A DNA stretch of 14,125 nucleotides from an uncultured Alphaproteobacteria bacterium (GTDB lineage: Bacteria; Pseudomonadota; Alphaproteobacteria; RUG11792): contig CAJOOW010000055.1 in assembly GCA_905236375.1 (NCBI GenBank), positions 1-14,125 of the forward strand. The letters are read 5' to 3'. The notes beneath the pieces were generated by a model that saw nothing but the letters and a program-made list of their open reading frames with translations, had not been told where the DNA came from and searched no databases. A program made the position numbers and the translations under genes. Below are positions 1 through 5,572 of the stretch, in pieces (the stretch's first letter is position 1; each line of letters begins with the position of its first letter).

Positions 1-489
1 AAAGAAAATGTGAAACTTAATGAATTAACGAAGCTCAGTTCATATCGCTCTGAATTTTTTGATAAATTGCAAAGTATCGTTAAAGATAAAAGTGGGATCA
101 AGATTGCCGGCGATCGATTTATCTTTCAATCGGAATTATTTTTTGATTCGGCATCTGATGAATTAAGCGATGAAGGACAGAAACAAGTTTCAGAATTAGC
201 AGAAGTTATCAAAGAGATTGGAGAAAAAATTCCAAAGAATATTAAATGGATTTTGAGAGTGGATGGACATACTGACTCTCGGCCGATTAGTAGTGGAAAA
301 TTCAGCTCAAACTGGGAACTTTCGGCATCACGAGCTATTTCTGTTGTTAAATATCTCATCAAGTGTGGAGTTTCAGCAAAACATCTAGTAGCTGCAGGGT
401 TTGGAGAAAATCAACCAATTTCAAATGGCCATTCCCCTGAAGATCTCGCGAAAAATCGTCGCATTGAATTTAAATTGGACGAAAGATGA
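1..489 (+). CDS. OmpA/MotB-family peptidoglycan-binding protein, C-terminal part (5' end outside window)
   Basis: This is the C-terminal half of an envelope protein carrying an OmpA-like peptidoglycan-binding domain. The reading frame is open from base 1, so the GTG at 10 is probably an internal valine codon and the true start lies upstream. Visible landmarks are a segment that places FQSELFFDS before the domain, the core VDGHTD, the helix LSASRAISVVKYL, GFGENQP and the terminal NRRIEF. In the OmpA family the Asp of the HTD motif and the Arg of NRR bind diaminopimelate of peptidoglycan. Alphaproteobacteria commonly encode a protein of this kind with an N-terminal transmembrane helix and coiled coil, annotated as MotB-like or peptidoglycan-binding; that part is not visible here. 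The gene overlaps gmk by ATGA, so the two are probably co-transcribed and translationally coupled. The exact role (stator-like or structural) cannot be decided from this fragment. Confidence 0.85.
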   Translation, partial: KENVKLNELTKLSSYRSEFFDKLQSIVKDKSGIKIAGDRFIFQSELFFDSASDELSDEGQKQVSELAEVIKEIGEKIPKNIKWILRVDGHTDSRPISSGKFSSNWELSASRAISVVKYLIKCGVSAKHLVAAGFGENQPISNGHSPEDLAKNRRIEFKLDER

Positions 490-1058
490 AAAAATTGATT
501 TTGGTTTTTTCCGGCCCTTCTGGAGCCGGGAAATCGACTTTAATTAATCATTTGCTTGAGAAATATGATTCAGCTGGCTTAACCGTTTCGCATACGACTC
601 GAGCAGCCAGAGAAAATGAGAAAGACGGGAATGATTATCATTTTATAACACACGATGAATTCGAGAAGATGGTAAAGAACAATGAGTTTGTCGAACATGT
701 TTTTTGTTATGGCAATCGCTATGGAACTTCAAAAAAAGCAATTGAAGAAGTTTTATCTAAAAAAGATATTTGCGTTTTAGACCTAGAATTCGAAGGGGCT
801 CAAAATGTTTTATCGAACAAGATATTTGATTGCGAATGCATTGGGATTCTCGTTTTACCTCCCTCTTTGAAAACTCTGAGGAAACGTTTAAAAAATCGTC
901 ATTCAGAAACTGAAGAATCATTGGAGTGTCGACTGACTGAATCATTTAAAGCTGATAAAATCGCGAAATATCACCATGTGATTATCAATGCTGATCTTGA
1001 AAGGGCTAAACTTGAATTAACAAAAATCATTGAAGATCGTGGCTCGAAGCAAAATTGA
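486..1058 (+). CDS. gmk: Guanylate kinase
   Basis: Cytosolic enzyme that phosphorylates GMP (and dGMP) with ATP to give GDP, on the route to GTP and dGTP. The 190-residue product has the P-loop GPSGAGKS at residues 10-17 and the GMP-binding stretch SHTTRAARENEKDGNDYHF that defines the family. It also has the EFVEH...YGNRYGTSK segment and LDLEFEGAQ, matching the usual LDIDxQGA strand. The lid with LRKRLKNR follows. It is slightly shorter than the usual 200-210 residues but complete at both ends. The ATG overlaps the stop of the upstream OmpA-like gene (ATGA), which fixes the start. The following 180 bases hold no further gene of the same operon, so gmk probably ends the transcript. Identification is secure. 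Confidence 0.96.
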   Translation: MKKLILVFSGPSGAGKSTLINHLLEKYDSAGLTVSHTTRAARENEKDGNDYHFITHDEFEKMVKNNEFVEHVFCYGNRYGTSKKAIEEVLSKKDICVLDLEFEGAQNVLSNKIFDCECIGILVLPPSLKTLRKRLKNRHSETEESLECRLTESFKADKIAKYHHVIINADLERAKLELTKIIEDRGSKQN

Positions 1059-1108
1059 TCATTTTCAATAGAAGGATTAATTTTGGTATCTTGTGAAATT
1101 TTTTCATC

Positions 1109-1126
1109 TTGTAAATTTTTTTACAA
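1109..1126. repeat. A/T-rich perfect inverted repeat between gmk and the repeat-protein gene
   Basis: TTGTAAA and TTTACAA flank a four-T loop, giving a perfect 7-bp stem. It lies 51 bases after the gmk stop and 113 bases before the next ATG. The AT-only stem is too weak to call a terminator. Part of it (1113-1129) recurs exactly at 5320-5336, so it could be an operator or simply AT-rich low complexity. Confidence 0.35.
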
Positions 1127-1225
1127 AAATTAACTGTTTTTTTGCTTTTTCTTTCTACAATGATATTTGAGAGCATTGTTTTTTTGAAACTGCAGTTAGA
1201 AACAGTAGAGTTAATTTTAAATTTC

Positions 1226-1233
1226 GGGGAGGA
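1226..1233 (+). promoter_or_regulatory. Strong Shine-Dalgarno sequence of the repeat surface protein
   Basis: GGGGAGGA sits five bases before the ATG at 1239 and is a near-ideal anti-16S match. It fixes the start codon and suggests efficient translation of the secreted protein. Most housekeeping genes in this window have clearly weaker sites. Confidence 0.7.
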
Positions 1234-1238
1234 CCTTT

Positions 1239-3140
1239 ATGAAAAACTTTATGAAAATAATCTTGGTCTGTATGGTCTTTGCAACAAGCGGATGGTCGCA
1301 GGATTTTAACACATTGGATTCTAGTTGGGAGTCTAGTGACCTGAACTTGGCTCTGAATGGCAATCTGACAAGTTTGTTTGCTGATTCGGATGTGGAATTA
1401 TTCGATTTCGCAGGAACTTATGATTCAAGTAACTCGATAGTAACTCTGACAAAAGTAACAAGAAAGTCGCAGCGAGGAGAAGAAACGGCTAAGTTAATAA
1501 TTTCAGGAACGGTGAGATCTTATACGATTGTTTTCAACGATCCCGAGGTATCTGATCCGAACGATCCGCCGGTAAATGACATTTTCAGTTTATCATATAA
1601 AGTAGCCCTCAGTCTAAATAACATATCCGCACCTAAAAGTTGCCGTGCCATGTTCGGTGGCTGTGCAGGTTTAACATCTCTTGACTTAAGTGGGTTTGAT
1701 ACTAGTGAGGTTATTAATATGGAAAGTATGTTCAATAGCTGCAGTGGCTTGACATCTCTCAACTTAAGTGGGTTTGATACTAGTGAGGTTACTAGTATGG
1801 CAGGTATGTTCATTGGTTGCAGTGGCTTGACATCTCTTGACTTAAGTGGGGTTGATACTAGTGAGGTTACTAATATGGCAGGTATGTTCATTGGTTGCCG
1901 TGGCTTGACATCTCTCAACTTAAGTTGGTTTGATACTGCTAAGGTCGAGAATATGGGCGGAATGTTCATGAATTGCAGTAATCTGGCGGAGCTAGATTTA
2001 TCTAGTTTTAATACTGCAAAAGTTAAGGCAATGAATTCTATGTTCAGCGACTGCTCGAAGCTAAAACGACTTGATATTTCTGGTTTTAATACCGAAGAAG
2101 TTAAAAATATAAATAGTATGTTCGGTAGTTGCCATGGTTTAACAACATTGATCGTTGCTCCTTCATTTGCCGCCAACGTTTCAAATGATAATGCTTATGA
2201 TAATAATTATGGTGATGTGTTTAATTTTTATGGAGGGAATGATTCGATTACTATTTACTCAACTGGAACTGGCCGGACTGAGGAAACATTGTTTAGTGAG
2301 AAACTGAGATCGATTGTTAGTGGTTATTCACATGTCCGGCTTAGCCTCGATAGATTAGAAGGCTATGGCGATTTGGTTATTTCAGGAACAAAGAATGTGA
2401 TCAAAGCTCCCCAAGGTTCAACTGAGATGATTTTGGATCCTGGAGTAATTGTGAGATTCGATCAAAATGCTGTTTTAAAAAACTGTGGCTCAATCAGAGT
2501 CCAAAATGAAGGCAAGGCCTATTTCAAACTTGCTGATCCAGCTGCTCCTGCAACGATCATAAACGCTGGAGGATTTGAGCGAACCGAGGCTTTAAGTTAT
2601 CCGGCTTTCTCAAATGCAACATATTATATTCCCTCTGAAAATGGAAGTTCTTTTGATCGTGAACACATCGATGTTCAAGAAGGAATCAATATAACAACCG
2701 AAAGTTCTGATTTGGGGGACCGCACTGATATTATAGGAGATAGTGGCAATATCGTTGTCTTAGCAACTTCAAGTGGAGCAACAGATCCAATAAGAATGAC
2801 GAACAGCGGAAGCTCTTCAATAAATGTTGCTGCAGCCTTAGCAAATGATGCAGGTAGTACCGGCATGAGCGCGCTTGACATTGAAGTCAGGGGTAAGTTC
2901 GATATCGCTGGCAATCTTTCGAAGTTCAATTCTGGTAAGTTTAAAGCTGAAAATGCAGAGGTAAATTTCACGAATCCAGAGTCAATACCACAAACGGCAT
3001 CGGAATTTGTTAATTCGACTGTGACTTATCCAGATGGTGCCTCGATAACTGAAGATATCACATCTACTGGCGGAACCTTGGAATTAGGAGGAGACATAGA
3101 AGATGGCGTTACTATCGAACTCAAGAACACGAACAGCTGA
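1239..3140 (+). CDS. Secreted BspA-like/DUF285 repeat protein
   Basis: A 633-residue exported protein. Residues 1-20 form a Sec signal peptide: basic start, hydrophobic core IILVCMVFA, probable cleavage near WSQ-DF. Residues 138-319 are seven 26-residue units of the type MFxxCxGLTSLDLSGFDTSEVTNM, the pattern of the DUF285/BspA-like leucine-rich repeats. These repeats are known from surface proteins of Mycoplasma, Listeria, lactobacilli and protist-associated microbes, where they serve adhesion or host contact. Each unit has a conserved Cys at position 5. The rest (about 320-633) is Gly/Ser/Asn/Thr-rich and beta-prone, resembling beta-helix passenger sequence. No C-terminal barrel, LPxTG, lipobox or membrane helix is visible, so how it stays on the cell is unknown. 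The gene stands alone between gmk and an inverted-repeat element. Its family is unusual in alphaproteobacteria, so acquisition by transfer is plausible. A surface adhesin or host-interaction role is inference. Confidence 0.85.
   Translation: MKNFMKIILVCMVFATSGWSQDFNTLDSSWESSDLNLALNGNLTSLFADSDVELFDFAGTYDSSNSIVTLTKVTRKSQRGEETAKLIISGTVRSYTIVFNDPEVSDPNDPPVNDIFSLSYKVALSLNNISAPKSCRAMFGGCAGLTSLDLSGFDTSEVINMESMFNSCSGLTSLNLSGFDTSEVTSMAGMFIGCSGLTSLDLSGVDTSEVTNMAGMFIGCRGLTSLNLSWFDTAKVENMGGMFMNCSNLAELDLSSFNTAKVKAMNSMFSDCSKLKRLDISGFNTEEVKNINSMFGSCHGLTTLIVAPSFAANVSNDNAYDNNYGDVFNFYGGNDSITIYSTGTGRTEETLFSEKLRSIVSGYSHVRLSLDRLEGYGDLVISGTKNVIKAPQGSTEMILDPGVIVRFDQNAVLKNCGSIRVQNEGKAYFKLADPAAPATIINAGGFERTEALSYPAFSNATYYIPSENGSSFDREHIDVQEGINITTESSDLGDRTDIIGDSGNIVVLATSSGATDPIRMTNSGSSSINVAAALANDAGSTGMSALDIEVRGKFDIAGNLSKFNSGKFKAENAEVNFTNPESIPQTASEFVNSTVTYPDGASITEDITSTGGTLELGGDIEDGVTIELKNTNS
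1650..2195 (+). repeat. Seven tandem 78-bp coding repeats (DUF285-type units)
   Basis: Units begin with ATGTTC at 1650, 1728, 1806, 1884, 1962, 2040 and 2118, an exact 78-bp period (26 codons). By hand alignment units 2 and 3 differ at only 7 of 78 bases. Units 1-4 share long identical stretches such as GATACTAGTGAGGTTA in units 1-3. Units 5-7 are diverged in DNA but keep the protein pattern. This gradient indicates recent tandem duplication or homogenisation at the 5' end of the array, and makes copy number likely to vary between strains. Confidence 0.9.
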
Positions 3141-3164
3141 GAGTAAGTCATTATTTTTGATAAC

Positions 3165-3262
3165 TTATGTCTTCCGAAATCATGAATTAGAAAGATGGCC
3201 TCACACCGGCAAACAGTTGACGACACCGCCAGGGGAACCTCCAGTGATTTCGGAAGACATAA
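3165..3262. repeat. 98-bp intergenic element with perfect 18-bp terminal inverted repeats
   Basis: TTATGTCTTCCGAAATCA (3165-3182) is the exact reverse complement of 3245-3262. They enclose 62 bases that are visibly more GC-rich than the surroundings and contain no convincing ORF. The element starts 24 bases after the stop of the repeat protein and ends 12 bases before the candidate xseA extended -10. It could be a miniature inverted-repeat element (MITE), a palindromic repeat of the kind known in Rickettsia-like genomes, a remnant of a larger insertion sequence, or a long transcript-ending hairpin. There is no T-run directly after it and no clear target-site duplication: ATAAC occurs at 3160-3164 and 3259-3263, but the right copy overlaps the repeat arm. 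Confidence 0.75.
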
Positions 3263-3274
3263 CCTATTTAATTT

Positions 3275-3283
3275 TGCTATAAT
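3275..3283 (+). promoter_or_regulatory. Extended -10 promoter candidate for xseA
   Basis: TGCTATAAT is a perfect TGnTATAAT extended -10. There is no good -35 at 16-18 bases, which extended -10 promoters tolerate. Transcription would start near 3290, giving a leader of about 29 bases to the ATG at 3319. It would exclude or make leaderless the upstream TTG at 3289. Confidence 0.55.
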
Positions 3284-3318
3284 CTGATTTGAGAACTCCA
3301 GACCTTTTGAGATTGCGC

Positions 3319-4650
3319 ATGCCTTCAAATCTAGCTTTTGATAATATCCATATATTTGGCGACGAGAAGATCTTAACGGTGACTGAATTATCACTGGCAA
3401 TTAAAGACCAGATCGAAGAAAACTTTAAATCGCTGAAGCTTCAAGGAGAAGTCTCGGGAATCAAATACCATTCTTCCGGCCACACTTATCTCTCGCTGAA
3501 AGACAATGATTCAGTGATAAATGCAATATGCTGGAGAGGGACAAGGCTCGGAATAACTCTTGAAGATGGAATGGAGATAGTTGTAAAGGGTCGAGTTACT
3601 TCATATCCCGCAAGATCTCAATATCAATTCATTATTGAAGAGGCAAATATCGCAGGCGAAGGAGCACTGTTAAAGCTTCTAAATGAACGAAAAAAACTCT
3701 TTGCTTCAATGGGATACTTTGAAAATCATCGTCCTCTTCCAAAATTTCCAAAAATAATTGGAATTGTAACTTCGAAAACAGGAGCGGTTCTTCAAGATAT
3801 GCGACATCGCCTCGAAGATCGATACCCATTCTGCCATGTTGTTGTTTGGCCAACAAATGTTCAAGGAACAGATGCTGCAGAAAAGATTGCATTGGCTGTT
3901 AGAGGTTTTAATTTTATGACTGAAAAAAGGCCTGATATTTTGATAGTAGCAAGAGGAGGAGGGAGCATTGAAGACCTTTGGCCTTTTAATGAAGAAGCTG
4001 TAGTTAAAGCTGTTTTCGAAAGCAGGATTCCAGTAATCTCTGCAATCGGGCATGAAACAGATACGACCCTGATCGATTATGCAGCAGATCTCAGAGCACC
4101 AACTCCAACCGCTGCAATTGAGCTTGCAACTCCAGTTCTTTCAGAAGTCAAATTGCAAATTTCTGATAATATAAACAGAATGAAACATTCAATGTTAAGA
4201 ATTATAAATGAACAAAATAGCAGGGTTTCTGCAACGGCTCGATATCTTGCGTCTTCTCAATCATTTATAATTGCAATAACTCAGAAATTTGATGACAAAG
4301 CTGAAAGACTTGGAATCGCAATAGAAAATTTCATCAATATGAAGACCTTAAAACTGAGTAGTCAACGGATTACCAATCTTGATCACTTCATTAGTTTAAA
4401 GAAACAGCAATTCGAAACTCAAGCAATCTCATTTGGAAAATTAGTAAAAAATTACCTCTTGAGATATTTTGAAAAATTTGAAACTTTTTCAAACAGACTT
4501 GAACAGGCTTCATTTAAAAAGATTTTAGAAAAGGGATTTTGCTTCATAACGGATCAGTTTGGAAAAACGATAGAAACGAAGTCGGATTTTGAAACCGCCA
4601 AGTCAAATAACCTGACGGTTCATTTCCAAGACGGAAGTTCAAAGATTTAA
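3319..4650 (+). CDS. xseA: Exodeoxyribonuclease VII large subunit
   Basis: Catalytic large subunit of exonuclease VII, which with XseB degrades single-stranded DNA from both ends to oligonucleotides in repair and mismatch correction. The product is 443 residues from the ATG at 3319. An N-terminal OB-fold region contains ILTVTELS and LQGEVSGIKYHSSGHTYLSLKD. The nuclease domain shows KIIGIVTSKTGAVLQDM, ARGGGSIEDLWPFNEE, SAIGHETDTTLIDYAADLRA and PTPTAAIELATP, all family signatures. The C-terminal part is helical, as expected for the XseA coiled coil. An in-frame TTG at 3289 would add ten residues, but it lies at the predicted transcription start, so the ATG is preferred. No xseB is seen in the window. 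The TAA stop overlaps the stop of the convergent gene at 4647, leaving no intergenic terminator space. Confidence 0.95.
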   Translation: MPSNLAFDNIHIFGDEKILTVTELSLAIKDQIEENFKSLKLQGEVSGIKYHSSGHTYLSLKDNDSVINAICWRGTRLGITLEDGMEIVVKGRVTSYPARSQYQFIIEEANIAGEGALLKLLNERKKLFASMGYFENHRPLPKFPKIIGIVTSKTGAVLQDMRHRLEDRYPFCHVVVWPTNVQGTDAAEKIALAVRGFNFMTEKRPDILIVARGGGSIEDLWPFNEEAVVKAVFESRIPVISAIGHETDTTLIDYAADLRAPTPTAAIELATPVLSEVKLQISDNINRMKHSMLRIINEQNSRVSATARYLASSQSFIIAITQKFDDKAERLGIAIENFINMKTLKLSSQRITNLDHFISLKKQQFETQAISFGKLVKNYLLRYFEKFETFSNRLEQASFKKILEKGFCFITDQFGKTIETKSDFETAKSNNLTVHFQDGSSKI

Positions 4651-5249
4651 TTTTTCTTTTCCTCTATTTGTGGAGTTAGTGGGCGAGGAATCATGTCTTC
4701 TTCAAAATCTTCAGTATTATCAGCACTGGATGCCTGCCCTTTTGATGAAGATATTTCTTCAGAAAGTTCTTCATCAGTTCCATCCGGACTAGTCGATTCG
4801 ATACCTGTCTGACCTGCGTGAAAAGCTTGAGTTTCAGGACTTATGATATTTAACAGATAATTAAAATAAGTGTCTGATATATAAGAACGTCGTTCAGCTT
4901 GGCGTGGATCTTGATGTTTTGAAGCATGTTTTGAAGCTCGTTGATTTCTTGGAGTGCTGATCATTGTTTCTGCAATTGCAGTTTTCAACGCCTCTTTTCG
5001 ATGACTGAAAAAAGTTGATAAAAAGTTTGTTGTTTTAAATTCTTTCTTTAATTTTGTTTTGAATTTATTGTGTTCTGCTTCGCTGATGCTAAATTTTTCC
5101 GGGTTCATTCTATCGAGCGCTGTTTCCATTTCACGGATTGTCGACTCTGTTGTATTGTGGCACGGTGCTCTTTCTGGATCAGGATCCATCGAAGCACTCA
5201 CGTTACTTATAAGAGTGAACATCATTGGTAATAATACAAATCTTTTCAT
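4647..5249 (-). CDS. Small secreted protein of unknown function with acidic C-terminus
   Basis: A 200-residue protein I do not recognise. Residues 1-19 are a clear Sec signal peptide (MKRFVLLPMMFTLISNVSA, cleavage after VSA), so it should be exported. The mature part has a charged, helix-prone, Lys-rich stretch from about residue 50 to 95 and a small SKHASKH duplication near 105. An aromatic patch (YISDTYFNYLL) follows, then a strongly acidic, Ser/Glu/Asp-rich tail from about 145 that is probably disordered. The mature protein has one cysteine, so no disulphide within a monomer. The start is fixed by a strong Shine-Dalgarno sequence. It is a single-gene unit, convergent with xseA (stop codons share TTAA) and divergent from the M16 peptidase gene. 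A periplasmic or secreted effector-like role is possible but unsupported by any domain. Confidence 0.75.
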   Translation of the reverse strand: MKRFVLLPMMFTLISNVSASMDPDPERAPCHNTTESTIREMETALDRMNPEKFSISEAEHNKFKTKLKKEFKTTNFLSTFFSHRKEALKTAIAETMISTPRNQRASKHASKHQDPRQAERRSYISDTYFNYLLNIISPETQAFHAGQTGIESTSPDGTDEELSEEISSSKGQASSADNTEDFEEDMIPRPLTPQIEEKKN

Positions 5250-5252
5250 TTC

Positions 5253-5260
5253 TCCTCCCT
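5253..5260 (-). promoter_or_regulatory. Strong Shine-Dalgarno sequence of the small secreted protein
   Basis: On the minus strand GGGAGGAG lies a few bases before the ATG at 5249. It is as strong as the site of the other secreted protein at 1239 and fixes the start codon. Confidence 0.6.
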
Positions 5261-5391
5261 TTCTACAGAGAAAATTTTTTACTACATTAAAATTTTAAAT
5301 CCTTTTAAATAACCCAAACAAATTTTTTTACAAAAAGCATTAAGAAATTAAAATTTTATAAGCTACAGCTTGTTAAAGAAGTCAGTAAAGG

Positions 5392-5420
5392 TTGAAAATA
5401 AATACAAACTTTGATACAAT
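5392..5420 (+). promoter_or_regulatory. Sigma-70-type promoter candidate upstream of the M16 peptidase gene
   Basis: TTGAAA (5392-5397) and TACAAT (5415-5420) are separated by exactly 17 bases, each hexamer matching consensus at five of six positions. The -10 is preceded by TGA, so it is also an extended -10. Transcription would start near 5427, about 146 bases before the peptidase start, giving a long leader or a separate short RNA. Confidence 0.5.
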
Positions 5421-5530
5421 GTTAAGGTTTCAGTTGTGTGAAGATTTTTCATTTAATAGACAAAAACTGATAGCTAAAGAACTGGAAAAACAAAAATGTT
5501 AATGATAAACTCCCACGGCTAATTTAGTTC

Positions 5531-5539
5531 TGTTATAAT
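5531..5539 (+). promoter_or_regulatory. Extended -10 promoter candidate proximal to the M16 peptidase gene
   Basis: TGTTATAAT is a perfect extended -10 without an obvious -35. Predicted transcription start near 5546 leaves a leader of about 27 bases, much like that predicted for xseA. Confidence 0.5.
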
Positions 5540-5572
5540 TCAACCGTCAACTGCAAATAAGGATTAAAAACT

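Larger units (their letters stand above)
5250..5572. other. Divergent intergenic region with no supported gene
   Basis: This 323-base stretch separates the divergent small secreted protein and the M16 peptidase gene. It holds the minus-strand Shine-Dalgarno of the former and, at 5320-5336, a 17-bp copy of sequence found at 1113-1129. It also holds two plus-strand promoter candidates (5392-5420 and 5531-5539). A possible minus-strand promoter (TTGTTT at 5316-5321, TAAAAT at 5292-5297, 18-bp spacer) is weak. Short ORFs here are under 40 codons and unconvincing. No tRNA-like or strong terminator-like fold was seen. Confidence 0.5.

Noticed and set aside
1130..1170. Sigma-70 promoter for the repeat surface protein (TACAAT at 1156-1161)
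   Set aside because: No -35-like hexamer occurs at 16-18 bases and there is no TG extension, so the call would rest on a single degenerate hexamer in AT-rich DNA.
1520..2176. 218-codon ORF on the minus strand opposite the repeat protein
   Set aside because: It is the mirror of the DUF285 repeats in an antisense frame. The tandem 78-bp units keep it open and its translation has no family features.
3160..3263. ATAAC direct repeats as a target-site duplication of the inverted-repeat element
   Set aside because: The right copy overlaps the repeat arm by four bases, while the left copy lies outside it, so they do not flank the element symmetrically.
3289..3318. Upstream TTG start for xseA
   Set aside because: It would add ten residues not typical of XseA and sits at the predicted transcription start; the ATG at 3319 matches the family better.
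5392..5502. Short plus-strand ORF (TTG 5392 or ATG 5419, ending TAA at 5502), up to 36 codons
   Set aside because: Its ATG lies within the predicted -10 hexamer, it has no good ribosome site, and ORFs of this length are common by chance in AT-rich intergenic DNA.
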